From Bacteroidota bacterium (GTDB lineage Bacteria; Bacteroidota; Bacteroidia; Bacteroidales; FEN-979), in contig JAPLDH010000045.1 in NCBI GenBank assembly GCA_026391355.1, forward strand, positions 199,538-263,537: a stretch of DNA of 64,000 nt, read 5' to 3'. A program made the position numbers and the translations under genes. Of this stretch, positions 1 through 8,850 are shown piece by piece. The notes beneath the pieces are model-generated. The model ran no database searches. It was not told the origin of the DNA and worked only from the letters and a program-made list of their open reading frames with translations. Every line of letters begins with the position of its first letter. Positions within the stretch are counted from its first letter, which is position 1.

Positions 1-817
1 CTGTATCTGATTCGTTTAGAACTCTGTCCAGCCACGCTGCCTGGATAGGTGCACCGATGATATGACCATTGCTGTTCAATATTACAAACCGGCAGTCAGC
101 AATATCAAATGAATAGAATCTTTCGTTGTAAGCTGTGGCAGCAACCAAAGAATCGGTGAAATCTTCATACTTCATATAATCAAAATAATAGGAAGATTCA
201 TGCTCGTGGTTTCCTATGGAGACCATGAAGGGCAGCGAGCAGGAAAGGTTAGCAATGGGTGTGAAATATTCGTTCTGGAATCTCAAAATGTTCTTTCCGC
301 TCCAAACGATATCCCCGGTATGCATCACCAGATTAACTGAATCGGACCATGCTGATCCGTATTTTGTTCCCAGCGTTTGGATGACAGCCTGGCAAACCTC
401 ATTAAGATGGGATCGGATCGTATCACTATACCTGGAATCTCCAAAAGCTACAAAACGAATATGCCGGCCAGGCGTTCCCGGAAGCGGTTCACTTCTGAAC
501 GGATAAACTGAAGAAGAATCCGCTCCGCTGATACAACGATAATAATACCTTGTGTCCGGTGTCAGGTTTGTCAGTTTGACTGTATGCCAGATCTTTCCGC
601 TGATATTCTGATAAGAGCCGGTTTTCTCCTGGGTTAGGCTTATTTCGGAGAGGCCGTAACGGACTTTTGTAAAGGAAGTGTCAGTCGAATGCCAGCTTAT
701 ATAAATTGAAGTCGGCGTGGGAGTCTGTAAATAGGGATTTACCTGTGCCTGGAGACTGTTAATTCCAAAGAGGATCAGCATCAGAATTCCAGTGATTTGA
801 AAGAATTGTGTTTTCAT
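1..817 (-). CDS. Secreted metallophosphoesterase, C-terminus cut by window edge
   Basis: Reading the minus strand from ATG at 817 gives a hydrophobic signal peptide ending in a QAQ-type cleavage site. A fibronectin-III-like domain follows (NPYLQTPTPTSIYISW...), and then a calcineurin-type phosphoesterase domain. The metal-binding blocks GDSRY (about 380-450), HTGDIV (about 305-330) and GNHEHES (about 210-230) are all visible. This order matches the purple acid phosphatase / PhoD-like group of secreted phosphoesterases; the substrate cannot be told. The gene runs off the left edge, so any C-terminal sorting tail is unseen. Its ATG overlaps the TGA of the acylphosphatase-like gene by 4 bp (ATGA), so the two are translationally coupled and share the promoter at 1148-1179. 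Confidence 0.85.
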   Translation of the reverse strand, partial: MKTQFFQITGILMLILFGINSLQAQVNPYLQTPTPTSIYISWHSTDTSFTKVRYGLSEISLTQEKTGSYQNISGKIWHTVKLTNLTPDTRYYYRCISGADSSSVYPFRSEPLPGTPGRHIRFVAFGDSRYSDTIRSHLNEVCQAVIQTLGTKYGSAWSDSVNLVMHTGDIVWSGKNILRFQNEYFTPIANLSCSLPFMVSIGNHEHESSYYFDYMKYEDFTDSLVAATAYNERFYSFDIADCRFVILNSNGHIIGAPIQAAWLDRVLNESDT

Positions 818-1143
818 ACCGCTTCGTTTTTAAATTTGTGAATTTCCTTAACTATTGTGTCAATAGATGTTTCTTCGTCAATAACCTCAAAGGAATCAAA
901 TGCTAAAGAGGGGATCTCTGACAGTCGTATCTCTTCTACACTTGAATCATGGTTCCCAATCCTGCTTTGCTTCACAAATTCATCCAGGTCATTATTCCTG
1001 CCAGTTGCCAGAATCTCCACTGACCGGTCAGGGCAATAAAAAACACATCCTGTGATGTTAAGCTGTGATGCTTTCTCCTTAATGAAATACCTGTAACCTG
1101 TGTGGTAAACTTTTCCGGTTATGTTTATTTTCAAATATTTCAT
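814..1143 (-). CDS. Acylphosphatase-like protein with altered active site
   Basis: This 109-residue protein has the acylphosphatase fold signature: strand MKYLKINITGKV, a loop and Arg (GYRYFIKEKA), then GCVFYCPDRSVEI in the place of the usual GWVxNxxDGxVE. In the family the anion is held by the GxVQGVxFR loop and water is positioned by the Asn of GWVxN. Here the loop reads GKVYHTGYR, so the Arg is kept but the Gln-Gly-Val part is not, and the catalytic Asn is a Tyr. About 20 residues extend past the usual 90-residue domain. I therefore expect weak or no acylphosphatase activity and possibly a binding role. The ATG at 1143 lies only 4 bases past the -7 promoter box, so the mRNA may be nearly leaderless. 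The family call is sound; the function is uncertain. Confidence 0.75.
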   Translation of the reverse strand: MKYLKINITGKVYHTGYRYFIKEKASQLNITGCVFYCPDRSVEILATGRNNDLDEFVKQSRIGNHDSSVEEIRLSEIPSLAFDSFEVIDEETSIDTIVKEIHKFKNEAV

Positions 1144-1145
1144 AT

Positions 1146-1250
1146 AACAAATTTATACCAAAAAAATAGTGAAGGCAAATATCAGGACTGCTTATGCGTC
1201 AAAAGGACTGTATGTACGTAAATTATCTACATATAAAACTGTATTACAGT
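1146..1250 (-). repeat. ~105-bp promoter/upstream element, copy A
   Basis: This stretch matches 15104-15207 base for base over most of its length and without gaps in spacing. Shared blocks, read on the plus strand, are CAAATTTA, GTGAAGGCAAAT, AGGACTG at 1184 and again at 1204 (20-bp period), TCAAAAGG, TACGTAAATTA, and a palindrome ACTGTATTACAGT at 1238-1250. It lies immediately upstream of the acylphosphatase-like gene on the minus strand. Two copies in front of two transcription units suggest co-regulation by one DNA-binding protein recognising the 20-bp direct repeat. Confidence 0.75.
1148..1179 (-). promoter_or_regulatory. Bacteroidota-type promoter for acylphosphatase/phosphoesterase pair
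   Basis: On the minus strand TTTG (1176-1179), 20 bases, then TAAATTTG (1148-1155). This fits the Bacteroidota primary sigma consensus TTTG-N19-21-TAnnTTTG. The expected transcription start falls at about 1143, on the ATG itself. Confidence 0.65.
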
Positions 1251-1306
1251 ATATTATAGACAGATTACCATGGGTTGCCGGTGTTCAAAATGAAGCCGGA
1301 GATACC

Positions 1307-4300
1307 CTAATTGACAATGAGTGTCCCGTTTACCATCAGGGCCTTTCCTGTTTCAATCGTCAATACTGCCCCTGTTCCGATCGTAATACTTTTGCAAACA
1401 GCGGGAGTGACTGGAGCGTTGTTTATAAAAGGATCGTTTGCAACATCCGGGATTAAAACGTCATCTGAAGCACCGGGAACACTGTTGGTGTTCCAGTTCC
1501 CTGCTGTATTCCAGTCGTTGGAGACGGAACCGGTCCAGATAAAAACCAAAGCAGGGGGGTCAATTCCGGCAGTCCATTCGTAAGCCCCCCTATCTATGGT
1601 AGTATTCTGAATTCGAGCTTGTCCCCTGACATCTGTCAATAAAGAATTGTAGCCGTTGTGACCGCTATTTACGCAGGGTGAATTGCCGTAAATCCTAAAA
1701 TCGCCAGTGGCCGCGTTGACAAACAACGGATCGGTCGTGATGTTGTTATTGATGGCATACAGAGAACCGCCCTCCGAGGAATCGATGTCATTCGTGCCGT
1801 TAGAATAACAGGAAAAATTCAGTGTAACGATTCCATCGAAGATATAAATTTGCTTACCGGCATTCCCTCCGGTCGTGGCAATGTTACCCCAGATAATGCA
1901 ATTATTGAAGATAGGATTGCAGACCATCCCGTTGGAAACGCCCCCGCCTCCCCGGGCGGAGTTATTGGCAATGACGCAGTTGATCAAAGTCGGGTTGGCA
2001 CTGGAATCGGTGGAGATCCCTCCACCACCATATATTGCGGTATTGTTTATGATGACGCAATTGATGAAAACCGATGTGCAAGTGTCTTCCGCGGCCACAC
2101 CGCCTCCTTCATCGGCAGCATTGTGTGTGATTATGCAATTGTGGATCGTGGGAGAGTTCCTGTAATTACTGATGCCTCCGCCCTGGTGCTGGTTCTTGAG
2201 ATAGTCGCCATCCGCATTCCCCCCGCGAATGGTAAAGCCGTCCAGAAGCGCACTGCTGTTAAGTCCCCATCCGGATGGATGGTAAAACACGTGGTAACAA
2301 TCCGCGTCATCCACCCCGTTATTGTTCAGATCACCGCTCAATATGGTCTGGTTGGTCACCAGGTCCCGGTCTGCAAGGTCAAATGTATCCGGTTCGGTTC
2401 CGGCGAATCCTCCGAAAATGCCCTGATTGTTCTTCATCCGGAAATGCCTGTCCCTGCTTGTTGCATCTGGAATATTATAGGTTGAACTGGGTTTGTAAGT
2501 TCCGGCAGCCACCCATATATGGTTTCCCGCAACTGCAGAATCCAAAGCTGTTTGAAGCACTGTATAGGCGTTGCTCCAGCTTTTGCCATTATTACTCCCT
2601 GTTGCATTTGACCTGACATAAATTACGTTGCACCTTCCCGTTATGAACTGGCTGAATCCGGTAATTCCATCAAATGTGGCTTGATTGGTAACAGTATCGA
2701 CCGATATTGCAGAGGTCCGGAATGCCCAGTTTGTGTCTGCAGTGTTCCCCCGTGTGTAAAGATTGATCCCCGATGGATCTCTTTCATCCCGGGAACTCAG
2801 ATCTTCTTTAAGAGTAAAGGCAAGATTTGAATTAAACGTCCCATTACCATATTTATGCACCACCCAATATTGCTTGTCAAATGTCTGGTTCAAACCTGAC
2901 GGATTGATATTTGCCGAAGAGTCGATCCGGGATACTACAATTGTATCACTTCCTGATTTTTGGAGAAAATTCATATTCATTCCAGTCCCTGGAAAGGTAA
3001 CCTGTCCGGTGCTGATTACTGCATTTGTGAAGCTTGTCCCTCCTCCGGCAGAAATGGTGGATCCTATCCAGTCGGGTCCTGTGAAATAATGCAATATGCC
3101 ATTATTCCCGTGGATTTTATCAACCGTACCGGTACCGGCACCTTCATTGAACTGCCAGTAACTCACCAGCCCCGGTTCATTTCCTTTGAGGGTCAGATGC
3201 ATATTCTCACGGATCTGTCGCTGGGTCCTGACTGAGTCCCACAACCTCACTTCATCTATTTTCCCGTTGAAATATCTTGCGCCGGCCAGGTAATCAACCC
3301 CGATGGTGAACGGGTCGCTGTTTGAACTTATAACATCGGCTGTACCGCTCAGCGGCAGGGAAACACCGTTGACATAGAGGATCCTGGTTCCATTGTTGTT
3401 GACGGCCGCAATGTGATACCATTTATTTATTTCCAGCACTCCCTGAGCTGTGGATAATCCATCGAAATTCAACCCTGTATAAGGTGAAGAGATCGTCAGG
3501 CGCAGATAATATCCATTTGCACCGGATGTTTGATATTTGCTGATAATTCCACCGAGAAAAGTAAAACTTTCCGGGTATATCCATGCTTCCAATGTATAAT
3601 TATTGGTAAGGTCGAGGGTATTATTATCGGCAACCTCAACATATTTGGATGAACCATTGTAAAGTAGCGCTGTACCGGGCCAGGAATCGATCACAAAACC
3701 TTCAGCACGTATCGTAACCTTTGCCACAGGTTCATCCGGGTCATTGCTTGCAATATGTAACGTATCATGAACCAATCCATCGGATGCAGGATGATAAGTA
3801 ACCTTTAAATACCGTTGCTCACCCGACAATATTGCCATTTGGGTCGCAGAAAGCGTAAACTGGGAATTGCTGTGTGAAATACCTGAAATTTTTAATGTAT
3901 CGGTGCCTTTGTTGTATATCAATACAGAATCAGTAATCGCCAATGTGGATGGAGTCCGGCTGAAAATGATTGAATCGGGATTGAGGTTAATATCTGCATA
4001 TATTCCTTTCCCGACTGCAAACTGGCTGAATGTCGTGATCCCGTTAAATGAAATCTTATTGTTGACTGAATTAGCGCTATCAGCCAGATTACTAAAGATC
4101 CAGTTGTTTTCGGAAGTACAAGGCCTTTTGAGTAATGCAATTTTATGGGGATGGTTTGCATCATAAGCAGTAACATCCCCGTCGATGGCAAATTGAATAC
4201 CGGCATTCAACGAACCGTTCCCATACTTATGAATAACCCAGTATTCAGAAGCATAAGTGGTATCAACTTCGGGGAGGATATTGGCAGTGGTATCAATCCT

Positions 4301-7300
4301 TGTTGCTACAATTGTGTCGGTACCGGTTTTTTGCGTAAAATTCATCTGAATGCCTGTCCCTGTGAAGTCAACTATTCCTGTTGAAGCGATGATCTTCGTG
4401 TTGCTCGTACCCCCGCCAGCCGGTATAGAAGATGGTACCCAGTTGCTGTTCGTCATGTTTTTCAGCGTGCCGTCATGATTGCTGCCGTGATCTTCTGTAA
4501 AATTCCCTGAGCCGTCATTAAATTGCCAATACCCGATTAATCCTGACACTCCGTCTGCCAGTGTCAGGTGCATATTTTCACGAATTTGCTGTGTGGTACG
4601 GGCTACATTCCAGATGCGGATCTCATCCAGTTTTCCATGAAAGAAATTACCCTGCCGGTTTAATGCACCAAAAGAAGGCAGGTAACCACTACCGGGATCG
4701 AACAATTGCAAAGCGGGAGGAGTTGGTACGGACTGGATAAGGTTGCCATTCACATAAAGTTTCAATAAACCTCCGCTGACCCAAACGCCACACACATGTT
4801 GCCAGGTGTTTAATTCAGGTGAAGGAGCACTGGCACTATACCAGTTATGATTGCTGAGTTTTACTCCAAACCACATATTGGTATTGTTAAATCCCATTTG
4901 AAATTCACCGTTATCCCCATGGTAAATGAATTCATTATAATCCAGATCAGTCGGATACACCCATGCTTCGACCGTCAATGCACCTGGTGCTGTATCATAG
5001 AGAGGATCGACCTGCACATATTGATTTACACCGTTGAAAAACAGGGCATCGCCGGCATAAGGTTGGGGAATGAGCGTATGAGGAACACAAAACTGGCCGA
5101 ACTGATTAATATTATTAAAGGTTACCGTATTATTGGAAATATTGGCAGAAGAAGCATTTTCATTAAAAGTCCAGCTGGAATCGGAATTACTGCCGCGTTG
5201 GTATAACCTGTTTAAATTTAAATGGACCAGATCCTGTGATGTAATTACCTGCGGTACTTTAAAGGTAAGATTTGCATCAATTGCTCCTCCTCCATAAGGT
5301 TCAACGATCCAATACTTACCAAAGACTTTGTTTGCATCCGGCGGATCACAATTTGGAAGCGTATCGAGACGGGAAACCACAACTGTATCGGTCGATGACA
5401 ATAAAGAGACATTCATGGTAAGATCCGTTGCAGGAAAAACCACATTGCCGGTATTGCTGACAATTTGCTGATTGCTTACCCCTCCGGCAGCAGGGACCGT
5501 GGATTTCACAAAACATGCGGGCACACTCATATTCATCAGTGTACCGTTATTACCCCCGGCAAGGTCGATCACTGTTGTTCCAAAATTCTCATTGAACTGA
5601 TGGTACGCAACCAAGCCGGTTTCACCGGGTGAAATCATTAAATGCATATCTTCCCTTATTTGTTGAAGGGTGCGGGCTGTCTGCCAGATTCTCAGCTCGT
5701 CCATCAATCCTAAAATGCCACTTCCGATGGTCACCGGAAGGGTATTATGATTGAGTGATTCTGCAACATCAGATTCCCCTTGCTGACCATTTACATAGAT
5801 CGTGACATACTCATTTCCGGGCGTCAGGTCAAAGACTGCGGCAATGTGGTTCCATTTGTTCACCAAGGCCGGGCCTGTGGTTTGATAATAACCAAATACC
5901 GAATTACTGTTTATCCCAAACTCTATGATGGATATCGCGTTATCATAGAACAATTGCACTTCCCATTCATTCCCTTTTTTAATAATGGTATGATAGTCAG
6001 TACTCATGGAATCTGCCTTCAGCCAAAATTCGATGGTAAAGGTGTTTCCAAACAGAAAATGGCCTGCATTATCTAAAATAACAGAATCGTTCTCCTGGGT
6101 AAAATGAATAGCAGATCCGGCATACACATATTCTCCCTGTGTCGTTTCATAAGCTCCTATATCAATTCTTCCATTTTCTATACGCGGATTACCAGCCAGG
6201 TCGTAAGGGCCAACTGTGGTTGTAGTTGTGGCCGGATCGCCGGTATTCAGGCACGATGAACCCGGCTGAATCTGGTAAGGATAAGTACCGGTTGTGACAA
6301 ACATGGGATCAAAACTGGTATTATTCTCAAAATGACCGGTATAATTCAAATTATAGCCTGCAATATTATTGATACCGTTTTGTACATTGCAATAATAAAA
6401 ATCGGGGTTGCTGGAATGATCATAAAGAAATATCTGGTAACTGGCGGAACCGCTATGGGTATTATTGTAAATGATACTGTTCCTGACCTCAGGGTTTCCT
6501 GAATAATTACAATATATTGCGGGACTGACATAAGCAATATTACTGCTGATAGTGTTGTTAAGCAGCAACGGCGAAGCAGAGGATAAATAAAATGCACCAC
6601 CGTAAGTACTTGCATTATTATTGATGATCAGATTATTGATAATCTGTGGATTTGAAGAGGTGATAATGATACCTGCACCGTAGGCTGATGAATTATTTGT
6701 CACGGTGTTGTATTTAAAAACCGGGTTGGCGTTGCTTTCAAAAGCAATACCACCACCCTGGGAGATGATACAACCTGAAATATTCGTGAAATTATTTATG
6801 ATCGTATTATAGGACATTTGCCCTGTAACACTGCTCAGAAAGACTCCCCCACCCCACGAGGAATTATTATGAGAGAAGACGTTACCGGTTGCCGTCAATG
6901 TTGAAGAATAGCAGGTTAATCCTCCTCCTCCTCCTGAATTCGTGCAGTCATCTGCCGTATTATCTCTGATTGTATCATTTGTCATCGTCAATGCGGAAGA
7001 TCTGGCATAGATTCCGCCACCCTTGCATCCCGCTTGGTTGTTGGCGATAAGGCTGCCGGTGACAGTGGCTGTGGAGGTATTCAAATAAATGGCACCCCCA
7101 TGCGATGCAATTGAACCATTACAGTCACCATTACTTGCTGAATTATTAGTGAATTTGTCACCTGAAAGGGTCAGCGTTGAGTTGTGTCCGGAGATGGCGC
7201 CGCCTATCACCCCCTGGTTATTGGAAAAGGTGCAATTCCTGATGTTCAGGTTTGTTGAACCGAGGTACAAGGCTCCCCCCTCAGAAGCGGCCCAATTGTG

Positions 7301-8812
7301 AAGAAAGATACAGTTGGAAATCGCCAGCTTACCGGAGTTGTTAACATATATTGCACCACCATTGTATCCTCCTCCCCGGTCAGTTGCACCTCCATATAGA
7401 AATTTGCAATATGTCAGCCTTGAGGTATCATTTGTGGGTGCAACATTATTAAATATCATTCCGCCCCACCCCCACGTCGGCCATTGGTAAATCGTTGTAA
7501 AGCTGATATAATTCAGGCTGTCTCCTTCGGCAACGATGCATCCGTTAACTGTCAACTGAGATGCTCCCTGAAAATAAACCACTACCCCTTTGCCGATGTA
7601 AAGGGTGACGCCGTTATTGATCGTGACATTACCTGTTATGTTTATTGTATCAGCGCACCAATAAGTGTTAACAGAAATAGCGCCGGAAAAGGAAATTTTT
7701 GAATTTTCCAGGTTTTCATAAGCGCCCCTGTCAATAATGTCATAACATAAATGCCTTATCCTTGGATTGCCGGCAATGTCCTCTACCGGCACATCCAGAC
7801 CAGTCATGTTGGGTTTGCCCGTATTGATGCAGGGTGAAGACGGTTGCAGGCTAAAAGGATGGCTTCCACTGCCGGCAAACAGGGGATCCGTATCCAGATT
7901 ATTCTGATAATCGCCAACCTTTCCGGAACCACCCATACCACCGATACCAGCCAGACCACCCTCTACAAGACAATAATAGAAGTCAGGGTAATTTGCATAG
8001 GCTGATATGGAAATTTCGCTCCCATAACTGCAAATGTCATGGTAGAATATACAATTTGTAAAAACAGGTGCAGATTGTTGGTCAATATCAACGGCACCTC
8101 CCATATAACCTGCATTATTTTCCGAAAAAGTACAGTTGGTAACATGAGAATTTGCTTCGTTTAAATAGATGCCTGCTCCATTATCCACCGTCGAATTATA
8201 AATAAATAGAATGTCTGTAATTAAAGGATTACAGAATTCTATCCCGATTGCACCGCCATCAATACCCGAGTAATTATTGGCAAAAATAGTATTCCTGATC
8301 GCAGGGCTTGAGTACTTGCAATACAGGGCTCCTCCTAAATTATCAGCCTCATTATGATGCATATTACTGTTGGCCAGCAGAAGCTTGTTAAAATTGAACA
8401 CTGCAATGGTGCCGCCCCATTCTCCATGATTATTGGTGGTATTTGCTTTGCTGTACGAAAGAACACAATAGCATATTTTAGAGGAATCGTTAGAGGAAGG
8501 AGTACTGCCAAAAAGTATCCCGTCCCAACCGGTAGAAGTGTTGGTGGGGTAAAACCTGATTGAATCCGTACGGGTTCCCACAGCCAGCAACCGTCCCTGT
8601 ATCTGGATGCCGGTATGCCCTGCAAAAATCACCTGGCTTCCGGGAAGGATGGTAAGCGTTACTCCATTATCAATGTAAATTTCTGTTGAGATATTTACTG
8701 TCCCTGACCAGGTAGTATCCGAGGTTATATGAATACTGGCAGTAGCCTTACCGACGAAAATAATCAAACAGATAATTATTGCTGTAGCCGATTTTATGAC
8801 TGATTCTTTCAT
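1307..8812 (-). CDS. Giant secreted beta-helix / LamG repeat protein (2501 aa)
   Basis: A signal peptide (hydrophobic segment, residues 8-25, ending KATAS) is followed by about 860 residues of right-handed beta-helix repeats rich in NN, GGG and CT/CIF motifs, of the polymorphic outer membrane protein / pectate-lyase type. Then come three LamG-like concanavalin folds near residues 895-1075, 1250-1420 and 1711-1880, an ASH/choice-of-anchor-D beta sandwich near 1604-1704, and a second beta-helix block from about 2060. The end is a short delimiter-type segment (WTGSVSNDWNTAGNW). This is an adhesin or carbohydrate-binding surface protein by architecture; the ligand is unknown. No type IX sorting tail is present: the frame stops at TAG right after a beta-strand motif, which looks premature. 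It lies 38 bp behind the 2046-aa gene and is probably its operon partner. Confidence 0.85.
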   Translation of the reverse strand: MKESVIKSATAIIICLIIFVGKATASIHITSDTTWSGTVNISTEIYIDNGVTLTILPGSQVIFAGHTGIQIQGRLLAVGTRTDSIRFYPTNTSTGWDGILFGSTPSSNDSSKICYCVLSYSKANTTNNHGEWGGTIAVFNFNKLLLANSNMHHNEADNLGGALYCKYSSPAIRNTIFANNYSGIDGGAIGIEFCNPLITDILFIYNSTVDNGAGIYLNEANSHVTNCTFSENNAGYMGGAVDIDQQSAPVFTNCIFYHDICSYGSEISISAYANYPDFYYCLVEGGLAGIGGMGGSGKVGDYQNNLDTDPLFAGSGSHPFSLQPSSPCINTGKPNMTGLDVPVEDIAGNPRIRHLCYDIIDRGAYENLENSKISFSGAISVNTYWCADTINITGNVTINNGVTLYIGKGVVVYFQGASQLTVNGCIVAEGDSLNYISFTTIYQWPTWGWGGMIFNNVAPTNDTSRLTYCKFLYGGATDRGGGYNGGAIYVNNSGKLAISNCIFLHNWAASEGGALYLGSTNLNIRNCTFSNNQGVIGGAISGHNSTLTLSGDKFTNNSASNGDCNGSIASHGGAIYLNTSTATVTGSLIANNQAGCKGGGIYARSSALTMTNDTIRDNTADDCTNSGGGGGLTCYSSTLTATGNVFSHNNSSWGGGVFLSSVTGQMSYNTIINNFTNISGCIISQGGGIAFESNANPVFKYNTVTNNSSAYGAGIIITSSNPQIINNLIINNNASTYGGAFYLSSASPLLLNNTISSNIAYVSPAIYCNYSGNPEVRNSIIYNNTHSGSASYQIFLYDHSSNPDFYYCNVQNGINNIAGYNLNYTGHFENNTSFDPMFVTTGTYPYQIQPGSSCLNTGDPATTTTTVGPYDLAGNPRIENGRIDIGAYETTQGEYVYAGSAIHFTQENDSVILDNAGHFLFGNTFTIEFWLKADSMSTDYHTIIKKGNEWEVQLFYDNAISIIEFGINSNSVFGYYQTTGPALVNKWNHIAAVFDLTPGNEYVTIYVNGQQGESDVAESLNHNTLPVTIGSGILGLMDELRIWQTARTLQQIREDMHLMISPGETGLVAYHQFNENFGTTVIDLAGGNNGTLMNMSVPACFVKSTVPAAGGVSNQQIVSNTGNVVFPATDLTMNVSLLSSTDTVVVSRLDTLPNCDPPDANKVFGKYWIVEPYGGGAIDANLTFKVPQVITSQDLVHLNLNRLYQRGSNSDSSWTFNENASSANISNNTVTFNNINQFGQFCVPHTLIPQPYAGDALFFNGVNQYVQVDPLYDTAPGALTVEAWVYPTDLDYNEFIYHGDNGEFQMGFNNTNMWFGVKLSNHNWYSASAPSPELNTWQHVCGVWVSGGLLKLYVNGNLIQSVPTPPALQLFDPGSGYLPSFGALNRQGNFFHGKLDEIRIWNVARTTQQIRENMHLTLADGVSGLIGYWQFNDGSGNFTEDHGSNHDGTLKNMTNSNWVPSSIPAGGGTSNTKIIASTGIVDFTGTGIQMNFTQKTGTDTIVATRIDTTANILPEVDTTYASEYWVIHKYGNGSLNAGIQFAIDGDVTAYDANHPHKIALLKRPCTSENNWIFSNLADSANSVNNKISFNGITTFSQFAVGKGIYADINLNPDSIIFSRTPSTLAITDSVLIYNKGTDTLKISGISHSNSQFTLSATQMAILSGEQRYLKVTYHPASDGLVHDTLHIASNDPDEPVAKVTIRAEGFVIDSWPGTALLYNGSSKYVEVADNNTLDLTNNYTLEAWIYPESFTFLGGIISKYQTSGANGYYLRLTISSPYTGLNFDGLSTAQGVLEINKWYHIAAVNNNGTRILYVNGVSLPLSGTADVISSNSDPFTIGVDYLAGARYFNGKIDEVRLWDSVRTQRQIRENMHLTLKGNEPGLVSYWQFNEGAGTGTVDKIHGNNGILHYFTGPDWIGSTISAGGGTSFTNAVISTGQVTFPGTGMNMNFLQKSGSDTIVVSRIDSSANINPSGLNQTFDKQYWVVHKYGNGTFNSNLAFTLKEDLSSRDERDPSGINLYTRGNTADTNWAFRTSAISVDTVTNQATFDGITGFSQFITGRCNVIYVRSNATGSNNGKSWSNAYTVLQTALDSAVAGNHIWVAAGTYKPSSTYNIPDATSRDRHFRMKNNQGIFGGFAGTEPDTFDLADRDLVTNQTILSGDLNNNGVDDADCYHVFYHPSGWGLNSSALLDGFTIRGGNADGDYLKNQHQGGGISNYRNSPTIHNCIITHNAADEGGGVAAEDTCTSVFINCVIINNTAIYGGGGISTDSSANPTLINCVIANNSARGGGGVSNGMVCNPIFNNCIIWGNIATTGGNAGKQIYIFDGIVTLNFSCYSNGTNDIDSSEGGSLYAINNNITTDPLFVNAATGDFRIYGNSPCVNSGHNGYNSLLTDVRGQARIQNTTIDRGAYEWTAGIDPPALVFIWTGSVSNDWNTAGNWNTNSVPGASDDVLIPDVANDPFINNAPVTPAVCKSITIGTGAVLTIETGKALMVNGTLIVN

Positions 8813-8850
8813 ATTAATACCTTTAATTTCTGATGCTATATTGTTTATGA

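Noticed and set aside
1260..1306. A frameshift hiding a type IX tail behind the 2501-aa gene
   Set aside because: None of the frames between 1144 and 1306 shows NYPNP, a YxxxG strand or other tail motifs; the space is also occupied by the promoter element.
2000..8800. Periodic repeats in the 2501-aa gene, considered as a CRISPR array or tandem DNA repeat
   Set aside because: The repeats are protein-level beta-helix turns (NNxxxxGGG, TxNxxxxN) with divergent DNA; there are no identical repeats and unique spacers.
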